From positions 3,389,416-3,453,415 of the forward strand of contig NZ_CP017269.1 of assembly GCF_001750685.1 (NCBI RefSeq): 64,000 nt of DNA, written 5' to 3'. The notes below the pieces were generated by a model. The model saw only the letters and a list, made by a program, of their open reading frames with translations, was not told the origin of the DNA and did not search any database. The position numbers were made by a program, and so were the translations under genes. The DNA is from Geosporobacter ferrireducens (GTDB taxonomy: Bacteria > Bacillota > Clostridia > Peptostreptococcales > Thermotaleaceae). Below are positions 36,410 to 44,900 of the stretch, in pieces. Positions within the stretch are counted from its first letter, which is position 1; each line of letters opens with the position of its first letter.

Positions 36410-37687
36410 ATGAAGAAAATACATATAAGGTTTATGTTGATGTGCCTTTGCATAGTAATGGTATTTGCATCATCATACAGTGTATTTGGGGAAAACGCAA
36501 ACAACTCAGATGATGATAGGACACTCATTCAAGCCACAATCCAAAAGTACTTTGACAGTTATTACAAAACCCTAAAAACAGGAACCTACGTTGATGTGGC
36601 TGATTTATTTACTGACAATGATGAGGCAATGATACCGCAAAGAATACTTAAAAATCACCTATTACTTTTTAAAGAATTTGGTAGGAGCTATAATTTCTAT
36701 GAGTTAGCACTAGATTTTAAAGATATAAAAACAGATAAAAATACTGCCAAAGTAAAAATGATAGAAAACGCCCAATTTCAATACAATGTATCGCCTAAAG
36801 ACATTATATCAGAAATTGGTAATGTCGAGTATATAATAGAGTTAGAAAAGATAGATGATACTTGGAAAATATCATCCATAGATTCAGAAACCAACTTAAA
36901 CTATGAGTACGTTAAAAATGAGCTGAAATTATTCAATACCTTAAACTCTAAACAAACGAAAAAGCAGTATATTGCAAATATGTTTGATAAAAAAGATAAT
37001 TATACTAAATCGCTGAAAAACTCTTTGAAAAAAAGCTTTGGGGCTGATACTGCTGCTGAGGCAATTGTTGACACTGATACTACCAGCGATTTAACTATAC
37101 AAGCTACATACAGTTATGATATTGATAAAGGAATCAGATACGCAAGAGCTTTTGCAAAAGAATCTAGTCTTGAAGATTCTAAAAAAATATTTGCTGCAGC
37201 TTCACCTGATTGCACAAATTTTGTTTCTCAATGTATATGGGCTGCTTATGGAGGATGGGATGAAAGTAGTGTTACAAATAGCAGAAATAATGTAGGCAAT
37301 AAAGTAAGAATGACGACTTCTTGGTATGGAGCAAAATTTGGTTATGGTGACATTTCTAATGCTTTTGCAGGTGTAACATACCTTTATAACTATGTTACTT
37401 CTTCAAAAACCACAGGGCCGAAAGGAACTGGCTACGGAGAAGCATCTACAAGCAGCTTTAATTTAAATAATGTTGGAAGAGGTGATGTTGTACAGTTCTA
37501 TAGTAATTCGTATGGAAATTGGAGACATTCCGTGTATGTTTCCTACGCGTATAAAACCTTAACCGAAAATATAATTTTTGTTTGCGCCCACTCTGGTGAG
37601 GCTCTAGATGAAGATATACTAACCTATCTCAATAATCCAGACAAAACCAAAGCTAGGGGAATACGTTTTTCTTCAGCGAATTTTTAA
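36410..37687 (+). CDS. Secreted protein with Amidase_6 domain
   Basis: 425 aa. Signal peptide in residues 1-27 (FMLMCLCIVMVFASSYSVFG). Residues 30-190 form an alpha/beta region that looks like a SnoaL/NTF2-type or substrate-binding part. Residues 240-425 are the Amidase_6 (NlpC-like putative amidase) domain: ASPDCTNFVSQCIWAAYGGW contains the likely catalytic Cys, and NWRHSVYVSYAY the His. Likely a wall-directed amidase or transglutaminase-like enzyme. AGGAGG before the ATG. Sits behind the second agr palindrome. Confidence 0.82.
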   Translation: MKKIHIRFMLMCLCIVMVFASSYSVFGENANNSDDDRTLIQATIQKYFDSYYKTLKTGTYVDVADLFTDNDEAMIPQRILKNHLLLFKEFGRSYNFYELALDFKDIKTDKNTAKVKMIENAQFQYNVSPKDIISEIGNVEYIIELEKIDDTWKISSIDSETNLNYEYVKNELKLFNTLNSKQTKKQYIANMFDKKDNYTKSLKNSLKKSFGADTAAEAIVDTDTTSDLTIQATYSYDIDKGIRYARAFAKESSLEDSKKIFAAASPDCTNFVSQCIWAAYGGWDESSVTNSRNNVGNKVRMTTSWYGAKFGYGDISNAFAGVTYLYNYVTSSKTTGPKGTGYGEASTSSFNLNNVGRGDVVQFYSNSYGNWRHSVYVSYAYKTLTENIIFVCAHSGEALDEDILTYLNNPDKTKARGIRFSSANF

Positions 37688-37817
37688 CAATTAGACTAAT
37701 TTACGAGTAATTAAAGAGTAGGGAGGCAGAGGTGTTTTATTGTTGCAAATGCCTCTCTTATCATTCACATAGATTATAATGAACAATATGATGAATATAT
37801 TTAGGGAGGAAGTTACA

Positions 37818-38360
37818 TTGAAAAAAAGTTTTGTAATTTCAATGCTTGTGGTCATATCGCTACTCTTTGCTGGTTGTGATAGCGATAGCATAAAAGCGGA
37901 CAAAGAGAATGTAAATATCCAAGCTGACAGCGAAGTAGATAAAACAAACATGGATGAAGTTATTTCGGATTATATTATACGCTATGTGAATGTATTGCAT
38001 AAACCAACAGAAAAACAATTTGAAGAACACAGAATATACGGTATAGAAGAGAAGGCGGATAGAATAACCGTGTATCTATTTTCTATATTTGATGGGTACT
38101 CCTTTAGTGATGGATACTTTAAAAACCTAGCATATTCTACAAGATATGTAGTCATTGAATTGGAAAAAAAGAATGGACAGTTTGAAGTGGTTAACTACAA
38201 AGATTCTGTAGTAAGTGAGGACGTGAAAAAAATGTTTCCTACAGAGTATGCAGAAAAAGCATTAAATGAAAAACCTAAAGATTTACACGATGCTATAAAA
38301 AGCAAAGTAGAGTTATGGTTAAAATCGCAGGGAAGAATGGAAAAAACAGAGGGGTCTTGA
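37818..38360 (+). CDS. Small lipoprotein, unknown
   Basis: About 180 aa from TTG 37818, which has GGGAGGA eight bases upstream. Residues 1-19 are a lipoprotein signal with LLFAGC. The mature part is charged and has no family I recognise; ITVYLFSIFDGYSFSDGYF and YVVIELEKKNGQFEVVNY suggest a beta sheet. An upstream open frame to 37779 lacks a site. Confidence 0.65.
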   Translation: MKKSFVISMLVVISLLFAGCDSDSIKADKENVNIQADSEVDKTNMDEVISDYIIRYVNVLHKPTEKQFEEHRIYGIEEKADRITVYLFSIFDGYSFSDGYFKNLAYSTRYVVIELEKKNGQFEVVNYKDSVVSEDVKKMFPTEYAEKALNEKPKDLHDAIKSKVELWLKSQGRMEKTEGS

Positions 38361-38403
38361 ATTCAGTAAATTTAGGGATGATTCTCGAATTTACTGGATT
38401 CAT
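38360..38403 (+). terminator. Hairpin after the lipoprotein gene
   Basis: Imperfect stem AATTCAGTAAATT / AATTTACTGGATT around a 15-nt loop, followed by CATTTGATT. Weak terminator. Confidence 0.5.
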
Positions 38404-38550
38404 TTGATTAGGCACTACATAAACAATCCCAAACTGGATTGGAAATATACCATAGTTTGCAAGATTTATGAAGATAACTAAGTCAAGAAACGTTCCGGGC
38501 TTTACTTGACTTTATAAATACTAAAAGAATAAATTAAGGGAGTTGTTATC

Positions 38551-38688
38551 ATGAATATTTTCTTGATATTGGGACTTATTTTTATGCTTGGAGTTATTGC
38601 ATGGAACATAAAACAAGGTTTTCTGATCATTGAGGAGCGTCTGAAAAAAATAGAAGAATATTTAAGGGATTCTAGAGAGGACACTTAA
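38551..38688 (+). CDS. Small membrane-anchored protein
   Basis: 45 aa: one membrane segment (IFLILGLIFMLGVIAW) and an acidic/basic helix (EERLKKIEEYLRDSRED). AAGGGAG precedes ATG 38551. Shape like YvrJ/BhlA-type small proteins. A short 18-codon frame (38694-38750) follows and may be a relic. Confidence 0.5.
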   Translation: MNIFLILGLIFMLGVIAWNIKQGFLIIEERLKKIEEYLRDSREDT

Positions 38689-39105
38689 ATTGAATGAGTT
38701 TACCAGGAGCTATCGATGTTGAAGAAGAAGGTATTGCTGTAACAATTTAAATTGATCACATCTCAAAAATATTTTTTTAAAAATTTTTCAAAAGTGGTTG
38801 ATTTATTGATCCATTTGTCTGTTTTATATAGGGTGGGATCAAATTTAAAATTAGAGAAGAGAAGAATATTTTTTTAACTATTTTTACGAACGTATATTCG
38901 GTAAAAATGGATATAACTCCTTTTATCCCTGCTAAAATAGTTAATTCAATCCTATCCTTAAAATTTACAGAATTTTTTATAAAATTTGGGTGATTTTATA
39001 GCATAAAATCTTGTCTTATATAGTAGGGGAAGCTTAATTACTTTAAGCTTAGGTTTTTTACTATTGGGAAAGTGTGTATGGAGGTTTACATAAGGAGGGG
39101 ATAAC
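38689..39105. other. AT-rich non-coding gap
   Basis: No gene of useful length. A stem AAGCTTAA / TTTAAGCTT near 39029-39047 is followed by GGTTTTTTAC and may be a leader terminator before the 39106 gene. Several A/T runs; no operator recognised. Confidence 0.4.
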
Positions 39106-39216
39106 ATGGATCACCTGACAGGAGGCTTTCTAGAAGAGGATACAGGAAATAGGGATCTATATATCAATGATATTCTATTGAAAGAACGGACATCCATCTC
39201 TAGAAAGCCTCAATAA
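39106..39216 (+). CDS. 36-aa acidic peptide upstream of yvrJ
   Basis: MDHLTGGFLEEDTGNRDL, then YINDILLKERTSISRKPQ. Strong AAGGAGGGG site before ATG 39106. No family recognised. Likely the first gene of the yvrJ unit. Confidence 0.45.
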   Translation: MDHLTGGFLEEDTGNRDLYINDILLKERTSISRKPQ

Positions 39217-39296
39217 GAAATTTAATGACTGCCTATTTAGAATCAACCTGTGCAGCTGTAGAACAGACTAAGAAAACAGATTGGAGGGGAATAAGC

Positions 39297-39443
39297 ATGG
39301 AAATATTTAATAACTTTATTTCAAACTTAGGCTTCCCCATAGCCGTAGCAGCCTTTCTGTTAATTCGGATAGAAAAGAGGTTGGATGAGCTGAACAAAAC
39401 CCTTATTCAGGTAGTTGAAAGCCTTGTAAAGGCTGGTCGGTAA
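39297..39443 (+). CDS. yvrJ: YvrJ-family small membrane protein
   Basis: 48 aa: one membrane segment (FISNLGFPIAVAAFLLI) then a basic amphipathic helix (RIEKRLDELNKTLIQVVESLV), the YvrJ family pattern. ATG 39297 with TTGGAGGGG upstream. In B. subtilis yvrJ lies between sigO and rsoA. Confidence 0.75.
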   Translation: MEIFNNFISNLGFPIAVAAFLLIRIEKRLDELNKTLIQVVESLVKAGR

Positions 39444-39456
39444 AGGAGGTCCTCCG

Positions 39457-39681
39457 ATGAGTGATACTTCGATGAGAGATCTTTTTGACCAAGCAAAAGA
39501 TGGAAATCATGAAGCAATCGGCGCTTTTTTAGATATATTTAAACCTATTCTTTATAAAAGCAGTATTGTAAATGGCTACTTTAATGAGGACCACTTTCAA
39601 GAGCTCAGCATCAAGCTGATTTATTGCATCAAAACCTTTCAATTTATTAATGTACCAGATGTAACAGAGTATTTTCATTAA
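39457..39681 (+). CDS. RsoA-like sigma region-2 / HTH_16 small protein
   Basis: 74 aa: RDLFDQAKDGNHEAIGAFLDIFKPILYKSSIVNGYFNEDHFQELSIKLIYCIKTFQF. This matches the short sigma-like N-terminal module found in Tn916-type HTH_16 proteins and in RsoA, the partner of SigO. GGAGG seven bases before the ATG. No sigma region-4 partner is nearby. Confidence 0.65.
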   Translation: MSDTSMRDLFDQAKDGNHEAIGAFLDIFKPILYKSSIVNGYFNEDHFQELSIKLIYCIKTFQFINVPDVTEYFH

Positions 39682-39750
39682 ATCAAAGAGACGACAGTTG
39701 TCTTATTACATGCAACCTATAATAGACTTGTGACTGGAAACCATTATTTA

Positions 39751-39786
39751 TATACGGATCGACGAGGGTGTCGATCCGTATATTTC
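39751..39786. terminator. Bidirectional terminator with GGATCGAC repeat, copy 2
   Basis: 13-bp perfect stem TATACGGATCGAC (39751-39763) and GTCGATCCGTATA (39770-39782), loop GAGGGT, T-rich tail. It lies between convergent genes. The inner hairpin repeats the one at 13252-13273. Confidence 0.75.
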
Positions 39787-39840
39787 TGCTTTATGTTTAC
39801 GCGGTGCGACTTTAGATTTTTCGGGAATACAGGAAGTCCA

Positions 39841-41016
39841 TCAGCAGTGATTTTTCAGCCAGTGATAGGCGCTGTATGAAAGTGCTGCTGCACCAAGGGG
39901 AAGAACATCTTCATTAAATATAACTTTTGAGTTATGAGAGCCTCCCTTGTGATAGTAGGGTTCTGCACCGCCGGCACCAATGCCGAGAAAGACTGATGGA
40001 ACGGCTTCGGCAACCAAAGCGAAATCTTCGGAGCCCATTTGTCTGGGAAATGGAAGCAGCTGGATGCCCAGCTCATTCATGTATTTTCTGATTTCCAATG
40101 CCAAGGCTTCATCATTGACTGTTGGGCATAGTCCTCCCATATATTCCACCGTGCAATCAGCGCGGAAGGTTTTTGCAGTCCCTGCAGCAATTTCTTCCAG
40201 CCGTGTTTTGACAAAAACGCGAACATCCTTGGAAAAGGTACGCAGACTGCCTGTCATTACGGCTGTTTCAGGGATGACATTGGGGGCATCTCCTGCATGA
40301 AGAGTGCCAATGGTAAGCACAATGGGCTCATGGGGATCAACTTCCCGCGTTAGAATCTCTTGTAGTGCCATATAAATATGTACAGCCACATGAATGGGAT
40401 CAATGGGATTCTGCGGGATTGCGCCATGACCGCCTTTGCCTGAAACCGTTATGCGAAATACATCCGATGAAGCCAGAATAGGCCCGGTTCCCCAATACAT
40501 CATACCGACATGCATATTGCCGGGAAATACATGCAGCGCCATGGCCGCATCAACTTTTGGGTTTTGAAGTATACCGGAATGAAGCATTGCAGCAGCACCG
40601 GCCATATTTTCTTCACTAGGCTGGAACATTAATTTTACAGTGCCGTCAAGTTCTTCCTCGTACTGCTTGAGAAGCTTTGCTGCTCCCAGCAACATGGCTG
40701 TGTGTATATCATGACCGCAGGTGTGGGCACATCCGTTGGTTGCAGAAAACGCCAGTCCGCTTTCTTCAATCATTGGAAGTGCATCCATGTCTGCACGCAG
40801 CAGAATGACCTTTCCTCCTTTTCTTCCGCCAATGACAGCGGTTATCCCACCTTTGCAGATCTCTTCCGGTTCAATGTTCATTTCTGTTAGCTTTTCCATG
40901 ACAAAACGGGTGGTTTGAGGTAAATTATCTCCGACCTCCGGGATTTGATGTAAAAATCTGCGATAGTGAATCAATTCCTCTTTCATTTCGTGAGCCGCAT
41001 TTAAAAAGTTTGACAT
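39841..41016 (-). CDS. M20-family amidohydrolase
   Basis: About 391 aa. Metal-dependent peptidase/amidohydrolase of the M20D type (hippurate, indole-acetyl-amino acid or N-acyl amino acid hydrolase). Metal ligands are seen in NGCAHTCGHDIHTAMLLGAAK, PSEENMAGAAAML and the terminal YYHKGGSHNSK; the dimerisation domain has GKGGHGAIPQNPIDPI. ATG 41016 is used because the sigma-54 promoter lies 51 bp upstream of it and the longer frame runs through that promoter. With AbgT across the regulator gene it may serve aminoacyl- or aminobenzoyl-glutamate use. Confidence 0.88.
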   Translation of the reverse strand: MSNFLNAAHEMKEELIHYRRFLHQIPEVGDNLPQTTRFVMEKLTEMNIEPEEICKGGITAVIGGRKGGKVILLRADMDALPMIEESGLAFSATNGCAHTCGHDIHTAMLLGAAKLLKQYEEELDGTVKLMFQPSEENMAGAAAMLHSGILQNPKVDAAMALHVFPGNMHVGMMYWGTGPILASSDVFRITVSGKGGHGAIPQNPIDPIHVAVHIYMALQEILTREVDPHEPIVLTIGTLHAGDAPNVIPETAVMTGSLRTFSKDVRVFVKTRLEEIAAGTAKTFRADCTVEYMGGLCPTVNDEALALEIRKYMNELGIQLLPFPRQMGSEDFALVAEAVPSVFLGIGAGGAEPYYHKGGSHNSKVIFNEDVLPLGAAALSYSAYHWLKNHC

Positions 41017-41066
41017 GTTTACACAACCTTTCATAGATTTGCTAAAAGGGTATCTATAAGGAATAA

Positions 41067-41082
41067 AGCAAAAACAGTGCCA
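41067..41082 (-). promoter_or_regulatory. Sigma-54 promoter of the M20 amidohydrolase gene
   Basis: Leftward TGGCACTGTTTTTGCT, matching TGGCAC-N5-TTGCW exactly with GG-N10-GC spacing. Confidence 0.85.
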
Positions 41083-41191
41083 ATTCTCATATTTACCGAA
41101 AAGTTCTTCTTTAGATTGTTTATCTGCACGGCAAAGAATATAATAAGGATAAAGTCTTATTAGATACAAGGTGTAGGAAGGGGGATGGGTT

Positions 41192-43285
41192 GTGCAGAAA
41201 AAGATTGCATTAATAACATTAGATTCCCAGGCAGTGTTTTTTTACGCTTTGCAGATAAAAGAATTGTTCGGAGACATTATCAAAATAGATACATACAATA
41301 TCCAAGATAGTTCTGCATTTTCCATACGGAAGGCAGATCTATATGTGATTTCTACGGATGCATTTGAAAGCAGTGAGGACATCAATAAATATTTGCCCCT
41401 AGACAGTGACATCGTAGAGATTCGGGTAACCTTTACCAAGCGAAGTATCAGAGAACTGTTGTCTTTGCCGAAGGGAACCCGGGCCATGTTTGTAAACCTA
41501 AGCAGTAAAATGGCTATTGAAAGTCTGACCCGATTGAATCAGCTGGGAGTCAATAACATTGATTTTGTTCCCGTGTATCCGGGGATGGTAAAAATTCCAG
41601 AATTAGATTTTGCAGTTACCCCGGGAGAAAAGCGGCACGTTCCCTCCTGTGTGGCACAGATTATGGACATCGGCCCCAGGGTATTGGATGCAGCCACGAT
41701 TGTTGAAATTGCTTTGAAGTTGAATTTGGAGCATCTGCTGGAACAAAGCAAATTTTTAGATTATTTCAGCTCCATCGCAGATAACAGCTATAGCTTCTAT
41801 CGTTTATTCGGTCGGTCCATCCGGTTAGAAAGTCAGTTTGAAATATTGATGGATATTTTAGATGATGGGATTATAGGGGTGAATGAGGAAAATATTGTGT
41901 TTGCCTGTAGTTTAAAAGTAGAGCAGATTCTAGGTGTAAAAAGAAACTTTGTACTGAATAAACCTGCCAATGAAGTTTTTCCTTTAATTCCCTTTGGTGA
42001 ATGCAGAAGAAATTTGCACATTATTAAGTCCCGGCTGATTAAAATTGCGGATACAGATATTAGTCTTTCTGTAACCCCTGTTATACGTGGCGGCAAATAC
42101 GTTGGCGCCTTTGCGGCAGTAAAGCGTTTTAATGATGAGGAGTATAATCAGCACAAATTAAGAAGGCAGTTGTTAAATAAAGGCCATAAAGCCAAATATA
42201 CATTTAATGACATTACAGGAAATAGCCCGTCTATAAAAAAAGCCCGGGAGATTGCTAAAAAAATGGCCATCACAAATGGCTCCATTTTAATAACCGGAGA
42301 AAGCGGTTCCGGCAAAGAACTTTTCGCACATGCGATACATAATCATTCACCAAGGAGGGAATACCCGTTTGTTGCCATAAATTGTGCGGCTATTCCTGAT
42401 AATCTGTTGGAAAGTGAGTTATTTGGATATGAGGAGGGTGCATTTACCGGCGCCAAAAAAGGGGGGAAGCTGGGTTTATTTGAATTTGCCCACAAAGGAA
42501 CCCTATTTTTGGATGAGATTGAAGGAATGAGTGCAAATCTGCAGGTAAAATTGCTCCGGGTGATACAGGAAAAAGAAGTTTTGCGTATAGGAGGAAATAA
42601 AATTATCAATGTAGATGTGCGGATTGTTGCAGCAACCAATGAAAACCTTATGGATATGGTTGAGAAGGGAAGCTTCCGCAGGGACCTGTATTATAGACTG
42701 AATACACTGCCCGTTGAACTGCCGCCCCTGCGGGAGCGGGGAGATGACATTATGCTGCTGTTTGAACATATGAAAATGAGTTTGGACAGTAAATTTATTC
42801 TTACTGAGGAAGCCCAAAATGCGTTCTTACAGCATAAATGGAGTGGAAATGTAAGAGAACTGCGAAATTACGTGGAGTACCTCACCTATATGGATATTCC
42901 TGTGGTAGCGTATGAAGATTTGCCTCCCGCCTTAAAAGGAAATCCGGTGATGGTGATACAGGATAAAATGAGGCATAAGGATAAGGCTCAGATTGAGGTT
43001 TTTATGAAGACTGTAGGCAGTGATGAAGAGGCCTGTTACTTTATTCTGGAGCAGCTTTATGAAGCCACGAAAAACCGCAAAGCCATTGGACGTAAATTCA
43101 TGGCGCAAGAAGCCGAAAGGCAGGGAATTTTCCTTACGGAACAGGAGATACGAAGACTTCTCCTGCATCTGGATAAATTTCAATTTGTGAAAGTTTCTAA
43201 GGGACGAGGAGGCAGCAAGATTACGGAAAAGGGGATTCAGTTATTTGAAAAAATAAAAGAAATGGTTAATAAGGTTGAAGTTTGA
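41192..43285 (+). CDS. Sigma-54-dependent activator with PAS and C-terminal winged helix
   Basis: 697 aa from GTG 41192 (GGAAGGGGG upstream). Residues 1-185 are an N-terminal sensor region of uncertain fold (PrpR_N-like in outline). A PAS-like part spans 210-315 ([23 protein letters not shown]). The AAA+ domain spans 335-570 with Walker A GESGSGKE (369-376), the sigma-54 loop GAFTGA (416-421) and Walker [10 protein letters not shown]. The C-terminal 90 residues lack a Fis-type helix and instead look like a winged helix ([47 protein letters not shown]). It sits between two sigma-54 promoters facing away from each other and very probably activates both. Confidence 0.88.
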   Translation: MQKKIALITLDSQAVFFYALQIKELFGDIIKIDTYNIQDSSAFSIRKADLYVISTDAFESSEDINKYLPLDSDIVEIRVTFTKRSIRELLSLPKGTRAMFVNLSSKMAIESLTRLNQLGVNNIDFVPVYPGMVKIPELDFAVTPGEKRHVPSCVAQIMDIGPRVLDAATIVEIALKLNLEHLLEQSKFLDYFSSIADNSYSFYRLFGRSIRLESQFEILMDILDDGIIGVNEENIVFACSLKVEQILGVKRNFVLNKPANEVFPLIPFGECRRNLHIIKSRLIKIADTDISLSVTPVIRGGKYVGAFAAVKRFNDEEYNQHKLRRQLLNKGHKAKYTFNDITGNSPSIKKAREIAKKMAITNGSILITGESGSGKELFAHAIHNHSPRREYPFVAINCAAIPDNLLESELFGYEEGAFTGAKKGGKLGLFEFAHKGTLFLDEIEGMSANLQVKLLRVIQEKEVLRIGGNKIINVDVRIVAATNENLMDMVEKGSFRRDLYYRLNTLPVELPPLRERGDDIMLLFEHMKMSLDSKFILTEEAQNAFLQHKWSGNVRELRNYVEYLTYMDIPVVAYEDLPPALKGNPVMVIQDKMRHKDKAQIEVFMKTVGSDEEACYFILEQLYEATKNRKAIGRKFMAQEAERQGIFLTEQEIRRLLLHLDKFQFVKVSKGRGGSKITEKGIQLFEKIKEMVNKVEV

Positions 43286-43371
43286 TATCTTCAACCATTA
43301 AATACCGGAGAGGTGACAAAAATTATTTTTCTATGATGCAGCCGGACTGTTGAGCAAGACATATTTTCATA

Positions 43372-43523
43372 AAAACCCTCTCTTAAGCTCCCAATTTGCG
43401 ACTGGGCGAAGACTAATTTTTCCAGCTGTTTCACTCAGTAAAAGTGGCCTGATTGCGGAGCCGGGAGGATCTTAAGAGGAGGTTTTCAACAAGCGCAGCG
43501 GAGACTAGAATCTCCGCTGTGCT
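43372..43523. other. Structured intergenic element plus hairpin, unexplained
   Basis: Long-range inverted repeat, left arm 43372-43392 and right arm 43463-43486, sharing CTTAAG and AAAACC cores, encloses about 70 nt with inner complementary parts (CACT / AGTG). Next to it is a 13-bp stem AGCGCAGCGGAGA (43492-43504) and TCTCCGCTGTGCT (43511-43523). On the - strand a 15-codon frame (MKICLAQQSGCIIEK) begins just after the left arm. It is not coding on +. Could be an RNA, an attenuator or a small mobile repeat. A short hairpin after the regulator stop (43272-43296) may end that gene. Confidence 0.5.
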
Positions 43524-43606
43524 ATTTGCCGGTTGTAATGCATAAAAGGCAGAATAATAGCGGCATAGTCCTATGTAAAGATCCTATTTTGAAGCTTGCC
43601 TTCATT

Positions 43607-43622
43607 TGGCATAATTTTTGCA
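43607..43622 (+). promoter_or_regulatory. Sigma-54 promoter of the patB-abgT operon
   Basis: TGGCATAATTTTTGCA, GG-N10-GC spacing, 45 bp before the aminotransferase start. One difference from TGGCAC. Confidence 0.8.
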
Positions 43623-43666
43623 AAATAAACCGATGTAAAAAAATAATTTGAAAGGATGGACATAGG

Positions 43667-44842
43667 ATGCGATATAATTTTGACGTACCTGTAGATCGGA
43701 GCAATAATTTGGCAGCAAAATTTGATGAGCGAAAAAATAAATTTGGAAGGGAGGATGTGATTCCCCTGTGGATTGCGGATATGGACTTTATGGTTGCCCA
43801 ACCTATTATGGATGCCATTCAGCAGCGGGCAAGCCAGGGAATTTTTGGGTATACGTCCCGCCCGGTCTCTTATTTTGAGTCCGTGTGCGATTGGCAAAAA
43901 CGCCGTAATCATTGGGAGATTGACAGGGATCTGATTGGATTCAATTTAGGGGTTGTTCCTGCTTTGTGTACTGCAGTGAGGGAGTTTAGTGAGGAAAAGG
44001 ATAAGATATTGTTTTTGACCCCTGTTTACTCAGAGTTTTTTGATACTGTGGAGAAATGGGGCCGTATAGCACTTACCAGTGCATTGAAGGAAGAAAACCA
44101 GCACTATACTGTAGATTTTCAAGATTTTGAAGAAAAACTCAAACAAGGTCCGAAAATGTTTATCCTTTGTAGTCCGCATAACCCTGTAGGCAGGGTATGG
44201 TCAAGGGAGGAGCTTGTCAAAATGGGTGAATTGTGCTTGAAATATAATGTTATGGTAATTTCTGATGAAATTCATTCTGATTTAATGCTATGGGGCAAGA
44301 AGCATATCCCTTTTGCTTCGATTTCAGAAGCCTTTGCAAGAAACACAATAACCTGTATCTCTGCTACGAAAACCTTTAACCTGGCAGGGCTGCAAGCCTC
44401 TACTACGATATTCCCTAATGCAGAAGTAAAGGCAAAGTTTGAAGGTTTTTGGCAGCGCCTGGATATTACCAGGAATAACTGTTTTAGTGTTGTGGCGGTG
44501 GAAGCGGCTTATAGGTATGGAGAGGACTGGCTTGAACAATTACTCCGCTATGTAGAACAGAATATCCTTTACGTAAAGGAATTCTGTGATGAAAATATTC
44601 CTCAAATAAAAACATATTTTCCCGAAAGCACCTATTTAATGTGGTTGGATTGCCGGGCGTTGAATCTTGGAGGGGATGCACTGGTGAATTTTATGGTAAA
44701 TGAAGCGAATCTGGGACTGGGCGATGGAAGAGCCTTTGGTACGGATGCCGGGTTTATGCGGATGAATGTGGCATGTCCTAAAGCTACCCTTGAAAAAGCA
44801 ATGAATCATTTGAAACAAGCGGTAGATCGGCTGGTAAAATAG
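43667..44842 (+). CDS. PatB/MalY-type PLP-dependent C-S lyase or aminotransferase
   Basis: 391 aa. N-terminal PVDRSNNLAAKFDERKNKFG and LWIADMDFMVAQPI are typical of MalY/PatB cystathionine beta-lyases. The PLP-binding lysine is in CISATKTFNLAGLQ. AGGATGG precedes the ATG. First gene of the sigma-54 operon, so its job is likely to be the breakdown of a sulfur amino acid or conjugate released by the peptidases. Confidence 0.88.
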   Translation: MRYNFDVPVDRSNNLAAKFDERKNKFGREDVIPLWIADMDFMVAQPIMDAIQQRASQGIFGYTSRPVSYFESVCDWQKRRNHWEIDRDLIGFNLGVVPALCTAVREFSEEKDKILFLTPVYSEFFDTVEKWGRIALTSALKEENQHYTVDFQDFEEKLKQGPKMFILCSPHNPVGRVWSREELVKMGELCLKYNVMVISDEIHSDLMLWGKKHIPFASISEAFARNTITCISATKTFNLAGLQASTTIFPNAEVKAKFEGFWQRLDITRNNCFSVVAVEAAYRYGEDWLEQLLRYVEQNILYVKEFCDENIPQIKTYFPESTYLMWLDCRALNLGGDALVNFMVNEANLGLGDGRAFGTDAGFMRMNVACPKATLEKAMNHLKQAVDRLVK

Positions 44843-44900
44843 GGGTTTGGTTACATAGCTATATAAAAATAAATGATAAATGTAAAAAAGGAGGAGAAAC

